A stretch of 64,000 nt of DNA from Streptomyces cadmiisoli. Lineage in GTDB: Bacteria > Actinomycetota > Actinomycetes > Streptomycetales > Streptomycetaceae. The position numbers and the translations under genes were made by a program. This document shows positions 1 to 11,236 of this stretch, piece after piece. Location of the stretch: assembly GCF_003261055.1 (NCBI RefSeq), contig NZ_CP030073.1, forward strand, positions 6,076,001 to 6,140,000, in the 5' to 3' direction. A model generated the notes under the pieces. The model made no database searches. It was not told the DNA's origin and was given only the letters and a program-made list of their open reading frames with translations. The stretch's first letter is position 1, and each line of letters opens with the position of its first letter.

Positions 1-603
1 GTAGGTCGCCATCAGCGCGCGCATCGCGTCCAGGCTGTGGTCCGGTCCGGCGCTCCATCGCCGCTCGGTGACCCGGATCACCCCGCCGAATATCGCCACG
101 ATCAGACGCGGGCGTGGATCGGTGTCGACGTCCAGGCCCTCGCGCTCGGCCAGCAGCCGCGCGATCTCCTCCTCCGTGTCCACCGAACGGCGCAGATGGG
201 CCGCGAGCAGGACGGGCGTCGACTCGATCACCCGGTACATCCGCAGATACAGCTCGATCGGGATGACGTCCTCGATGGCCTCGTTCATCCGGTCCCAGTT
301 GTCCAGCACGGCGCGCCGCATGGCCTCCATCGGCGGCTCGTGCGGCGGGCGGGCGGCGAGCGCCTCGGCGAAGTGCGCCACCGACAGCTTCTGGAGGGCG
401 AGGGCGGCGTCCTCCTTGCCGGAGAAGTAGCGGAAGAAGGTGCGTTGCGAGACGTCGACGGCCGCGGCGATCTCGTCGACCGTCGTCCGGTCGTATCCCT
501 GGGTGGTGAACAGCTCGACCGCGGCGCGCAGCAGCGCGTCCCGGGTCCGCTGCTTCTTCCGCTCGCGCAGTCCGGGCCGTGCCGTGTCCGCTGTGTCCCT
601 CAA
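1..603 (-). CDS. TetR-family transcriptional regulator (partial, runs off the left edge)
   Basis: The 201 visible codons begin at a TTG preceded by GGAGGAGA about five bases upstream and run off position 1, so the C-terminus is missing. Residues about 15-60 form a TetR-type helix-turn-helix (ELFTTQGYDRTTVDEIAAAV, then SQRTFFRYF and SGKEDA). The rest is the variable ligand-binding domain. It is divergent from an MFS exporter with 112 bp between the starts, and nested inverted repeats lie there. The usual arrangement of such pairs is a repressor of the exporter that is released by the drug; that role is inferred here from layout. Confidence 0.9.
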   Translation of the reverse strand, partial: MRDTADTARPGLRERKKQRTRDALLRAAVELFTTQGYDRTTVDEIAAAVDVSQRTFFRYFSGKEDAALALQKLSVAHFAEALAARPPHEPPMEAMRRAVLDNWDRMNEAIEDVIPIELYLRMYRVIESTPVLLAAHLRRSVDTEEEIARLLAEREGLDVDTDPRPRLIVAIFGGVIRVTERRWSAGPDHSLDAMRALMATY

Positions 604-652
604 GGTCTCTCCTCCGAACTGTTTGGCCAGTTCAGGCTATATGGGAGTGACG

Positions 653-709
653 TGACAGTTACCGACTTGTGAATTGGTTTGTCAACTGTCAGAGACTGAC
701 ACTAGTCTC
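653..709. promoter_or_regulatory. Probable TetR operator region: three overlapping inverted repeats
   Basis: Three perfect inverted repeats lie in the divergent spacer. TGACAGTT (653-660) pairs with AACTGTCA (684-691). TGTCA (687-691) pairs with TGACA (697-701). GAGACT (692-697) pairs with AGTCTC (704-709). A TTGTCA (679-684) and TAGTCT (703-708) could be the -35 and -10 of the exporter promoter, which would put the repeats over the promoter. Assignment as the operator is inference. Confidence 0.55.
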
Positions 710-715
710 GAACAC

Positions 716-2335
716 ATGACTAGTCAGACCACCATCGACGCGACGGGGTCGGGGGACAAGGCACCGTCGGCCCCGTCGGATCGGGCGCCGGCCAAGGGCC
801 TGCGCGGCCACCCCTGGTTCACCCTGATAACCGTCGCCGTGGGCGTCATGATGGTGGCCCTGGACGGCACCATCGTGGCCATCGCCAACCCGGCCATCGC
901 CACGGACCTCAAGGCCAGCTGGGCCGAGGTGCAATGGATCACCAACGCCTACTTCCTCGCCCTCGCGGTCTCCCTGATCACCGCGGGCAAGCTCGGTGAC
1001 CGCTTCGGGCACCGGCAGACCTTCCTCGTCGGCGTCGTCGGCTTCGCCGCCGCCTCCGGGGCCATCGGCCTGTCCGACAGCATCGCCGCGGTGATCACCT
1101 TCCGCGTGGGACAGGGCCTGTTCGGCGCCCTGCTGATGCCGGCCGCGCTCGGTCTGCTGCGCGCCACCTTCCCGGCCGAGAAGCTCAACATGGCGATCGG
1201 CATCTGGGGCATGGTCATCGGTGCCTCGACGGCGGGCGGCCCGATCCTCGGCGGTGTGCTGGTCGAGCACGTCAGCTGGCAGTCGGTCTTCTACATCAAC
1301 GTGCCGGTCGGCGTCCTCGCCCTGGTCATGGGTCTGCTGATCCTCAACGACCACCGCGCGAAGAACGCGCCGCGCTCCTTCGACCTGCTCGGCATCGGCC
1401 TGCTGTCCGGCGCGATGTTCTGCCTGGTCTGGGCGCTCATCAAGGCTCCCGAGTGGGGCTGGGGCGCCGGCCGGACCTGGGCGTTCCTCACCGTGTCGGT
1501 GCTGGCCTTCACCGTCTGGGCCCTGTGGGAGAAGAAGGTGCGCGAGCCCCTGATCCCGCTCGGCCTGTTCCGCTCGGTGGCGCTGTCGGCGGGTGTGGTG
1601 CTGATGGTCCTGATGGCCATCGCGTTCATGGGTGGTCTGTTCTTCGTGACGTTCTACCTCCAGAACGTGCACGGGATGAAGCCCGTCGACGCCGGTCTGC
1701 ACCTGCTGCCGCTGACCGGCATGATGATCGTCGGCTCCCCGCTCGCCGGCGCGATGATCACCAAGTTCGGCCCGCGCGTGCCGCTGGCGGGCGGTATGGC
1801 GGTCACCGCGATCGCCATGTTCGGCATGTCCACGCTGGAGACGGACACCGGCAGCGGCGTCATGTCGGTCTGGTTCGCCCTGCTCGGCCTCGGCCTCGCG
1901 CCGGTCATGGTCGGCGCCACCGAGGTCATCGTGGGCAACGCGCCGATGGAGCTGTCCGGCGTGGCCGGTGGCCTCCAGCAGGCCGCGATGCAGATCGGCG
2001 GCAGCCTCGGCACGGCCGTACTGGGCGCCGTCATGGCCTCCAAGGTCGACGGCGACCTCCCCGGGAACTGGGCCGACGCGGGCCTTCCGGGGCTGACCCC
2101 GGCCCAGGAGGCGCAGGCCGCGGAGGCCGTCCAGCAGGGCGTGCCCCCGATCGCGCCGGGCACCCCGGACGCCGTCGCCGCGAAGATCACGGACATCGCG
2201 CACCAGACGTTCATCTCCGGCATGAGCCTGGCGTGTCTGGTGGCCGCCGCGGTCGCCGCGGTGGCGGTCCTCGTCGCCTTCCTCACCAAGCGGGGCGAGA
2301 ACGCCGACGCGGCCGCGGGCGCGGCCCACATCTGA
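716..2335 (+). CDS. MFS drug exporter, DHA2 (EmrB/QacA) family, 14 TM
   Basis: A 539-residue proton-driven exporter. After a short polar N-terminus, TM1 carries the DHA2 signature around LDGTIVAIANPAI. The TM2-3 loop has the MFS motif GKLGDRFGHR, and TM5 has the antiporter motif (ASTAGGPILGG). Length and hydrophobic pattern fit 14 TM helices. ATG 716 is chosen; an in-frame GTG at 674 would place the start inside the inverted repeats. It is divergent from the TetR gene and followed by a strong hairpin terminator. The substrate cannot be read from sequence. Confidence 0.92.
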   Translation: MTSQTTIDATGSGDKAPSAPSDRAPAKGLRGHPWFTLITVAVGVMMVALDGTIVAIANPAIATDLKASWAEVQWITNAYFLALAVSLITAGKLGDRFGHRQTFLVGVVGFAAASGAIGLSDSIAAVITFRVGQGLFGALLMPAALGLLRATFPAEKLNMAIGIWGMVIGASTAGGPILGGVLVEHVSWQSVFYINVPVGVLALVMGLLILNDHRAKNAPRSFDLLGIGLLSGAMFCLVWALIKAPEWGWGAGRTWAFLTVSVLAFTVWALWEKKVREPLIPLGLFRSVALSAGVVLMVLMAIAFMGGLFFVTFYLQNVHGMKPVDAGLHLLPLTGMMIVGSPLAGAMITKFGPRVPLAGGMAVTAIAMFGMSTLETDTGSGVMSVWFALLGLGLAPVMVGATEVIVGNAPMELSGVAGGLQQAAMQIGGSLGTAVLGAVMASKVDGDLPGNWADAGLPGLTPAQEAQAAEAVQQGVPPIAPGTPDAVAAKITDIAHQTFISGMSLACLVAAAVAAVAVLVAFLTKRGENADAAAGAAHI

Positions 2336-2344
2336 CGCAGGGAC

Positions 2345-2370
2345 AACAGGGGCCTCCTCGGCCCCTGTTT
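2345..2370 (+). terminator. Intrinsic terminator after the MFS exporter
   Basis: A perfect 10-bp stem (AACAGGGGCC at 2345-2354, GGCCCCTGTT at 2360-2369) with a 5-base loop, ending in TTT. It begins ten bases after the exporter stop codon. The following stretch to 2603 contains no gene I can support. Confidence 0.8.
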
Positions 2371-2603
2371 CCCCCATCAGAGTGACATCGGCGAAGATTC
2401 CTCCCGCCCGGCAGGCACCCCGGTTCAGAGTGGCTGGGGCCCTCGGTACGGCATGTTCCCACGGCACGTTTCGTACGGCGGCGAGGGCGGACCGGGGCTG
2501 CGGCGCGCCGCTGGAGGGGGGTGGCGCGCGGCAGACCGGAGCCTTGGACGACACTCCCGGAGCCTTCGCGGACACCGCCCGCGGCACACCGGCGGCCCGC
2601 CGC

Positions 2604-3398
2604 TCAGTGCCGCTGCTCGTCCACCGGCTGCGGCAGGACCGGCACCGGCCGCGCCAGCGGCGGACGCGCCACTCCCGCGGCGGACAGCGCGGCGACCTCG
2701 GCCCGCAGGGCACGGACCTCCTCGGTCAGCGACGCGATCGCCTCGGTCTGCCGCCGTTCCTCCTCGTCGTCCATCTGGAACCGGGCGATGAACCACGCGG
2801 CGATGTTCGCGGTGACCACACCGAGCAGGGCGATCCCCGACAGCATCAGCCCCACCGCGAGCAGCCGCCCCACGCCCGTGGTCGGGGCGTGATCGCCGTA
2901 CCCCACGGTCGTCATCGTGGTGAACGACCACCACACCGCGTCCCCCAGGGTGCGGATGTTCCCGTCCGGCGCCTCCCGTTCCACGGACAGCACGGCCAGG
3001 GATCCGAACATCAGCAGCCCGACGACGGTCCCGGCGACATAGGTCGTCAGCCGGACCTGCGAGGCCATCCGCGCCCGCCGTCCCACCAGCAGCAGCGTCG
3101 AGACCAGTCGCAGCAGCCGCAACGGCTGGATCAGCGGCAGGACCACCGCGCACAGGTCGAGCCAGTTCCGCCGGACGAACGTCCGGCGGTCGGGCGCCAG
3201 CGCCAGCCGGACCAGGTAGTCCACCGCGAACGCGCCCCACACCACCCACTCGGTGACCAGGCAGGCGAGCGTCACCGGCCGGCTCGCCGACGCGTCCACG
3301 ATCGGCACGGCGAAGGCCACGGCGAACAGCACGGCCAGCGCCAGCAGTGGTCGTTGGGCGCGCCGTTCCCACCGGGCCTGCGCGGATTGCACCTTCAT
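2604..3398 (-). CDS. Voltage-gated-type potassium channel subunit (6 TM)
   Basis: A 264-residue membrane protein. Four hydrophobic segments precede a P-loop with the K+ selectivity filter TTMTTVGYGD and a final inner helix. An S4-like segment with spaced arginines (LRLLRLVSTLLLVGRRARM) sits before the pore domain, so it belongs to the KvAP/Kch six-TM class rather than the two-TM class. The C-terminal ~60 residues are a predicted coiled coil (EEERRQTEAIASLTEEVRAL), likely for tetramer assembly. There is no RCK domain. The ATG at 3398 is chosen because the TM domain starts directly after it. Confidence 0.9.
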   Translation of the reverse strand: MKVQSAQARWERRAQRPLLALAVLFAVAFAVPIVDASASRPVTLACLVTEWVVWGAFAVDYLVRLALAPDRRTFVRRNWLDLCAVVLPLIQPLRLLRLVSTLLLVGRRARMASQVRLTTYVAGTVVGLLMFGSLAVLSVEREAPDGNIRTLGDAVWWSFTTMTTVGYGDHAPTTGVGRLLAVGLMLSGIALLGVVTANIAAWFIARFQMDDEEERRQTEAIASLTEEVRALRAEVAALSAAGVARPPLARPVPVLPQPVDEQRH

Positions 3399-3490
3399 GC
3401 CCGCATCGTAAGGAACGTACCGGCCGGCCGGACGCGGCAGGGCGGCGGAGCCGTGCGGCCCCACCGCCCGGGAACCGGTTCGCCGGTGGC

Positions 3491-6238
<2,748 letters not shown>

Positions 6239-6774
6239 GCTGTTCCTTACCTGTCAGAGGGGATGAAGAGGGTTCGAGAGGGTTCGAGAGGGACCTGCAG
6301 AGTTCGAGAGGGATCCGGCGGGACCCGCCGGGGACCGGACGGATCGAGGAAGATCGGGAGGGGGTCGAGAGGTGATGAAGCGGGGATCACGAGAGGATCT
6401 GTCCGAGGGGCTGTGCGAAGGCCGGTTCTGCTGTGTGCCTGCACCGTTCCCCATCGTGTACCTCGGGACCGCAAACGTCATCTCTACTGTGAGGTAACCG
6501 AGACCTTCGGTCGCACTCCGGTGCAACTCCATTCGACACTGGTACCCATGGACGGTTCCCAAACGCGCAAACAGGGCAGAAAGGTGTGGTGTGTGTCACC
6601 TTCGATCTCGGCGGCATGCCTGGAGTTGCGGCGACACGGCCGGGATCGTCACCGTTTCGGCGGTCTGAACCGCCGGGTACTTGCGCGATCCGTCCCGCCC
6701 GTGTGGACTACGGCCAATGCTTCGCGCACGCGCGTGGCTGAGACATTCACCAATTCATGATCAGGAGGCAACCC
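6239..6774. other. Long divergent intergenic region between aceE and the DUF3052 gene
   Basis: These 536 bp hold no supportable gene. The aceE-proximal 130 bp carry direct repeats: GGTTCGAGAG at 6271-6280 and 6281-6290, AGTTCGAGAGGGA at 6301-6313, and a partial copy near 6362. In the aceE mRNA these become a pyrimidine-rich leader (CTCTCGAACC units). The remainder presumably contains the two divergent promoters; I could not assign -35/-10 boxes convincingly. Confidence 0.6.
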
Positions 6775-7212
6775 GTGAGCGCGACCGCGGACCACGCGGA
6801 GGAGCGGACGAACCCTGCCGCCAGGCTGGGGTTCCAGCCCGGGCAGGTGGTCCAGGAGATCGGCTACGACGACGACGTCGACCAGGAGCTCCGCGAGGCC
6901 ATCGAGGAAGCCATCGAGGGCGACCTGATGGACGAGGACTACGAGGACGTGGCCGACGCCGTCGTGCTGTGGTTCCGTGACGACGACGGCGACCTGACGG
7001 ATGCGCTGGTGGATGCCACCACGTACATCGAGGAAGGCGGCGCGATCCTGCTCCTGACGCCGAAGACCGGCCGGACGGGATACGTGGAGCCGAGCGACAT
7101 CTCGGAAGCCGCGACCACGGCCGGGCTGACGGCGTCCAAGAGCGTCAGCGTCGGCAAGGACTGGAGCGGCAGCCGGCTGGCGACCCCCAAGGCCGCCAAG
7201 TCCAAGCGCTGA
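6775..7212 (+). CDS. DUF3052 family protein
   Basis: A 145-residue acidic soluble protein of the conserved actinobacterial DUF3052 family, function unknown. GTG 6775 is preferred over the in-frame ATG at 6757 because AGGAGG (6763-6768) sits six bases upstream of the GTG. The central part is strongly acidic (EAIEEAIEGDLMDEDYED), followed by an alternating hydrophobic core and a lysine-rich C-terminus (KAAKSKR). It is divergent from aceE and followed 106 bp on by the peroxiredoxin gene. Confidence 0.85.
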   Translation: MSATADHAEERTNPAARLGFQPGQVVQEIGYDDDVDQELREAIEEAIEGDLMDEDYEDVADAVVLWFRDDDGDLTDALVDATTYIEEGGAILLLTPKTGRTGYVEPSDISEAATTAGLTASKSVSVGKDWSGSRLATPKAAKSKR

Positions 7213-7318
7213 CCGCTCGCCGGTCACAGGACGGGCCGACCGCCGTCGGCCCGTCCGCCCCGGGTGGCCGCTGCGTAGGGTGAACTCGACCCGAACAGCC
7301 CCACCGGAGGGAAGCACC

Positions 7319-7777
7319 ATGGCGATCCAGGTCGGCGACAAGGCGCCCGGCTTCGAGCTCAGGGACAACCACGGCCGGGACGTCAGGCTCTCGGACCTGC
7401 GTGGCGAGAAGAACGTCGTCCTGGTCTTCTACCCGTTCGCCTTCACCGGCGTGTGCACCGGCGAACTGTGCGAGATCCGCGACAACCTCCCCAGGTTCAG
7501 CGACCGCGACACCGAGGTGCTCGCCGTCTCCAACGACTCCATCCACACCCTGCGCGTGTTCGCCGAGCAGGAGGAGCTGGAGTACCCGCTGCTGTCGGAC
7601 TTCTGGCCGCACGGCGCCGTCTCGCGCGCCTACGGCGTCTTCGACGAGGACAAGGGCTGCGCGGTGCGCGGCACCTTCGTCATCGACAAGGAGGGCGTCG
7701 TCCGCTGGACCGTCGTCAACGGCCTGCCGGACGCCCGTGACCTGAACGAGTACGTCACGGCTCTGGACGCCCTGTGA
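7319..7777 (+). CDS. ahpE: Peroxiredoxin, AhpE-like
   Basis: A 152-residue thiol peroxidase that reduces peroxides in the cytosol. The peroxidatic cysteine is C46 in PFAFTGVCTGELCEIRD, the TxxC context of AhpC/TSA proteins. The stretch LLSDFWPHGAVSRAYGVF is very close to mycobacterial AhpE. Unlike one-Cys AhpE (which has an aspartate there) a second cysteine, C51, lies five residues on; whether it resolves the sulfenate is unknown. ATG 7319 follows CCGGAGGGAAGCACC. It leads into the stress-related Ter cluster. Confidence 0.92.
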   Translation: MAIQVGDKAPGFELRDNHGRDVRLSDLRGEKNVVLVFYPFAFTGVCTGELCEIRDNLPRFSDRDTEVLAVSNDSIHTLRVFAEQEELEYPLLSDFWPHGAVSRAYGVFDEDKGCAVRGTFVIDKEGVVRWTVVNGLPDARDLNEYVTALDAL

Positions 7778-7889
7778 TTGTTAGGTCCCAAGGCCTGCGA
7801 CGAGCGGGAACCCGTCACTAGGATCGACTCGTTTGATCCGATACCGACGCACGACGGGGCACCCGCCCCTGGACACCAATGGAGGAGTC

Positions 7890-8465
7890 GTGGGAGTCAG
7901 CCTCAGCAAGGGCGGCAACGTTTCGCTGACCAAGGAGGCGCCGGGCCTGACCGCGGTCATCATCGGTCTGGGGTGGGACGTGCGTACCACGACCGGCACC
8001 GACTTCGACCTCGACGCGAGCGCGCTGCTGCTGAACAACTCGGGCAAGGTCGGCAGCGACCAGCACTTCATCTTCTTCAACAACCTCAAGAGCCCCGACG
8101 GCTCGGTGGAGCACACCGGTGACAACACCACCGGTGAGGGTGAGGGAGACGACGAGCAGATCAAGGTCGACCTCGCCGGCGTCCCCGCCGACATCGAGAA
8201 GATCGTCTTCCCGGTGTCGATCTACGACGCCGAGAACCGCCAGCAGTCCTTCGGTCAGGTCCGCAACGCGTTCATCCGCGTCGTGAACCAGGCCGGCGGC
8301 GCCGAGATCGCACGGTACGACCTCAGTGAGGACGCCTCGACCGAGACCGCCATGGTCTTCGGCGAGCTGTACCGGCACGGCGCGGAGTGGAAGTTCCGTG
8401 CCATCGGCCAGGGGTACGCCTCGGGCCTGCGCGGCATCGCGCAGGACTTCGGCGTGAACGTCTGA
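7890..8465 (+). CDS. terD: TerD-family stress/tellurium resistance protein
   Basis: A 191-residue cytosolic TerD protein; the family binds Ca2+ and confers tellurite and envelope-stress tolerance. The family N-terminus [13 protein letters not shown] is intact. Acidic calcium-binding stretches are visible: [11 protein letters not shown] near residues 39-49 and [12 protein letters not shown] near 69-80. The GTG at 7890 has GGAGGA at 7881-7886. It heads a + strand run of Ter genes and is followed by a close paralogue, with a strong hairpin between them. Confidence 0.95.
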   Translation: MGVSLSKGGNVSLTKEAPGLTAVIIGLGWDVRTTTGTDFDLDASALLLNNSGKVGSDQHFIFFNNLKSPDGSVEHTGDNTTGEGEGDDEQIKVDLAGVPADIEKIVFPVSIYDAENRQQSFGQVRNAFIRVVNQAGGAEIARYDLSEDASTETAMVFGELYRHGAEWKFRAIGQGYASGLRGIAQDFGVNV

Positions 8466-8489
8466 GCCCCGCCGTCCGATCGCTCCGCC

Positions 8490-8523
8490 GTCCGGCGCCG
8501 CACGTTTGCGTGCGGCGCCGGAC
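8490..8523 (+). terminator. Strong hairpin between the two terD genes
   Basis: A 15-bp perfect GC-rich stem (8490-8504 with 8509-8523) around a TTTG loop, without a U-run. It could be a Rho-independent terminator of the Streptomyces type or an RNA-stability element that sets the terD1:terD2 ratio. The second terD starts 45 bp downstream. Confidence 0.55.
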
Positions 8524-8567
8524 GCGCAGGACAACCACATCAGTCAGCACCAGGGGAGGACAGCATC

Positions 8568-9143
8568 ATGGGCGTCACGCTCGCCAAGGGGGGCAACGTC
8601 TCCCTGTCCAAGGCCGCGCCGAACCTCACACAGGTGATGGTCGGGCTCGGCTGGGACGCTCGTTCCACCACCGGAGCCCCGTTCGACCTCGACGCCAGTG
8701 CCCTGGTGTGCAGCAGCGGCCGGGTCCTGGGCGACGAGTGGTTCATCTTCTACAACCAGCTCAAGAGCCCGGACGGCTCGGTGGAGCACACCGGCGACAA
8801 CCTCACCGGTGAGGGCGACGGCGACGACGAGTCGATCCTGCTCGACCTCTCCAAGGTGCCGGCCCACTGCGACAAGATCGTCTTCCCGGTCTCGATCCAC
8901 ATGGCCGACGAGCGCGGACAGACGTTCGGCCAGGTCAGCAACGCCTTCATCCGGGTCGCCAACCAGGCCGACGGCCAGGAACTCGCCCGCTACGACCTCA
9001 GTGAGGACGCCTCCACGGAGACCGCCATGATCTTCGGAGAGGTCTACCGCTACCAGGGAGAATGGAAGTTCCGGGCGGTAGGACAGGGGTACGCGTCAGG
9101 GCTGCGGGGCATCGCTCTAGACTTTGGGGTCAACGTTTCGTAA
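8568..9143 (+). CDS. terD: TerD-family protein, second copy
   Basis: A second 191-residue TerD ([13 protein letters not shown]), colinear with the upstream copy and nearly identical in length and domain layout, so a tandem duplication. The acidic Ca2+-site motifs are conserved ([24 protein letters not shown]). GGGGAGGA lies seven bases before the ATG. The two copies differ mainly on the surface, for example [11 protein letters not shown] against [11 protein letters not shown], which suggests retained but distinct roles. It is 57 bp from the TerC-like gene and probably co-transcribed with it. Confidence 0.95.
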   Translation: MGVTLAKGGNVSLSKAAPNLTQVMVGLGWDARSTTGAPFDLDASALVCSSGRVLGDEWFIFYNQLKSPDGSVEHTGDNLTGEGDGDDESILLDLSKVPAHCDKIVFPVSIHMADERGQTFGQVSNAFIRVANQADGQELARYDLSEDASTETAMIFGEVYRYQGEWKFRAVGQGYASGLRGIALDFGVNVS

Positions 9144-9200
9144 AGCCGGGTACGGCGCGGGGGAGACCCGTACACCCGTAAACAAGGGATTGGGTAGCCA

Positions 9201-10334
9201 GTGGTTCTGAAAACCTTCGGCTGGTCGTTCGCGGTCACCGCGCTCGGCCTGGTCGCGGCGGTCTTCTACGGGGGGTGGACCGCCTTCGGTGTAGTGGCGA
9301 TCCTCTCCGTCCTCGAGATCTCGCTGTCCTTCGACAACGCAGTGGTCAACGCCGGAATCCTGAAGAAGATGAATGCCTTCTGGCAGCGGATCTTCCTCAC
9401 GATCGGCATCCTGATCGCCGTCTTCGGCATGCGGCTGATCTTCCCCGTCGTCATCGTCGCGGTCAGCGCCCAGCTCGGTCCGATCGAAGCCGTGGACCTC
9501 GCGCTGACCGACAAGGACCGTTACCAGGAGCTCGTCACCGACGCGCACCCGGCGATCGCGGCCTTCGGTGGCATGTTCCTGCTGATGATCTTCCTCGACT
9601 TCATCTTCGAGGACAGGGAGATCAAGTGGCTGAGCTGGCTGGAGCGCCCGCTGGCCAAGCTCGGCAAGGTCGACATGCTCTCGGTCTGCATCGCGCTGAT
9701 CGTCCTGCTGATCACCTCGATGACCTTCGCCACCCACGCCCACCTGCACGCCGGTCCGGCGAACAAGGCGGAGACGGTCCTTCTCTCAGGTGTCGCGGGA
9801 CTGATCACATACATGATCGTCGGTGGTCTCTCCGGCTTCTTCGAGGACAAGCTCGAAGAGGAGGAGGAGCGCGAACACGAGCAGGAGGAAGCCGCCAAGC
9901 GCAGCGGCAAGCCCGTCATGCTGCTGGCCGGCAAGGCCGCGTTCTTCATGTTCCTCTACCTGGAGGTCCTGGACGCGTCCTTCTCCTTCGACGGTGTGAT
10001 CGGCGCGTTCGCCATCACCAACGACATCGTGCTGATGGCCCTCGGCCTCGGTATCGGCGCCATGTACGTCCGGTCGCTCACCGTCTACCTGGTCCGCCAG
10101 GGCACCCTGGACGACTACGTCTACCTGGAGCACGGCGCGCACTACGCGATCGGCGCGCTCGCCGTGATCCTCCTCATCACCATCCAGTACGAGATCAGCG
10201 AGATCATCACGGGTCTGATCGGTGTCGTCCTGATCGGCTGGTCCTTCTGGTCCTCGGTGCGCCGCAACCGCGCGCTGGCGGCGGCCGAGGGAAAGGCCGG
10301 CTCGGACAAGACTGAGGTCTCGTCCGGGGTGTGA
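9201..10334 (+). CDS. TerC-superfamily (DUF475) integral membrane protein
   Basis: A 377-residue polytopic protein with about nine TM helices. Two membrane-embedded acidic motifs, SLSFDNAVV (around residue 43-51) and SFSFDGVIGAF (around 257-267), are the internal-repeat signature of the DUF475/TerC fold. A very acidic cytosolic loop (EEEEEREHEQEEAAKR) separates the two halves. The family is thought to move or sense metal ions and to interact with TerD-type proteins at the membrane. GTG 9201. Its position directly after two terD genes supports a Ter function. Confidence 0.88.
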   Translation: MVLKTFGWSFAVTALGLVAAVFYGGWTAFGVVAILSVLEISLSFDNAVVNAGILKKMNAFWQRIFLTIGILIAVFGMRLIFPVVIVAVSAQLGPIEAVDLALTDKDRYQELVTDAHPAIAAFGGMFLLMIFLDFIFEDREIKWLSWLERPLAKLGKVDMLSVCIALIVLLITSMTFATHAHLHAGPANKAETVLLSGVAGLITYMIVGGLSGFFEDKLEEEEEREHEQEEAAKRSGKPVMLLAGKAAFFMFLYLEVLDASFSFDGVIGAFAITNDIVLMALGLGIGAMYVRSLTVYLVRQGTLDDYVYLEHGAHYAIGALAVILLITIQYEISEIITGLIGVVLIGWSFWSSVRRNRALAAAEGKAGSDKTEVSSGV

Positions 10335-10363
10335 CACCCCTGCGGGTGAGGAACGCTCTGAGC

Positions 10364-10407
10364 GGGGCGGTCATTGAGGACGGCTGGATGTCCTCGACGG
10401 CCGCCCC
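10364..10407 (+). terminator. Nested hairpin after the TerC-like gene
   Basis: Outer stem GGGGCGG (10364-10370) pairs with CCGCCCC (10401-10407) and inner stem GAGGAC (10376-10381) pairs with GTCCTC (10390-10395). It lies 30 bp after the stop codon. There is no U-tract, which is common for Streptomyces terminators. Confidence 0.5.
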
Positions 10408-10453
10408 GTCGGTCTGTCAGCCGCAAGTGCGGCAAGCGAATGTGGGGGCGGAA

Positions 10454-11191
10454 ATGGGCTTGTTCGACGGGCTCTGGCGCGGACGCACGGCCGACTTCGA
10501 CTCGGGCAACGCGGCCACCAACGCGATCGAACTGACCAAGCGGCACAGCCAGGTGTCGCTCACCAAGCAGGGAGCGGCGACCGGGCATCTGCGCGTCAAC
10601 CTGGCGTGGCGGATGCGCAGCTCCGACATCGGCGGGCCGCAGCGGGAGAGCCTGCTGCGGCACCCGTTCAAGGCCCTGAAGCCGCCGGAGGTCATGGGCC
10701 ACAGCCAGAGCATGGTCAACGTCGACCTCGACCTGGGCTGCCTGTACGAGCTCCAGGACGGCACCAAGGGCGTCGTCCAGCCGCTCGGCGGCTACTTCGG
10801 CGACGTCAACGCCCCGCCGTACGTCAAGCTCAGCGGCGACGACCGGTTCGGCTCGGCGTCCGGCGAGACGATCTACATCAACCTCGACCAGCGCGAGGCC
10901 ATCAAGCGCCTGCTGCTGTTCGTCTACATCTACGACCAGACCCCGGCCTTCGACCGCACCCACGCGATCGTGACGCTCTACCCGAGCAACGGACCCCGAA
11001 TCGAGATCGGCCTCGACGAACGCCACCCGCAGGCCCGCTCCTGCGCCGTCGTGATGATCGAGAACGTCAAGAACGAGATATGGGTCCGCCGCGAGGTGAA
11101 GTTCGTCTACGGCTTCCAGGCGGAGCTGGACCGGCTCTACGGCTGGGGCCTGCAGTGGGGCCGCGGCCACAAGATGAAGTCCCAACGCTGA
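10454..11191 (+). CDS. Ter-family (TerD/TerA-like) stress protein
   Basis: A 245-residue cytosolic protein. The N-terminus contains an SQVSLTKQG strand like the TerD start, and the core has VNVDLDLGCLYELQDG and LSGDDRFGSASGETIYINL, the alternating strands and acidic loops of the TerD fold in a longer variant. ATG 10454 is chosen over upstream in-frame starts because GTGGGGGCGG precedes it and MGLFDGLWRG is a typical start. It closes the + strand Ter run and faces the next TerD gene convergently. Confidence 0.8.
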   Translation: MGLFDGLWRGRTADFDSGNAATNAIELTKRHSQVSLTKQGAATGHLRVNLAWRMRSSDIGGPQRESLLRHPFKALKPPEVMGHSQSMVNVDLDLGCLYELQDGTKGVVQPLGGYFGDVNAPPYVKLSGDDRFGSASGETIYINLDQREAIKRLLLFVYIYDQTPAFDRTHAIVTLYPSNGPRIEIGLDERHPQARSCAVVMIENVKNEIWVRREVKFVYGFQAELDRLYGWGLQWGRGHKMKSQR

Positions 11192-11202
11192 GGCGCCCAG
11201 GG

Positions 11203-11235
11203 GCCCGGCCGGCTGCGGAGCCCCCGGGGCCGGGC
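11203..11235. terminator. Bidirectional terminator between convergent Ter genes
   Basis: GCCCGGCC (11203-11210) pairs with GGCCGGGC (11228-11235) in the 45-bp gap between two convergent stop codons. Confidence 0.6.
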
Positions 11236-11236
11236 G

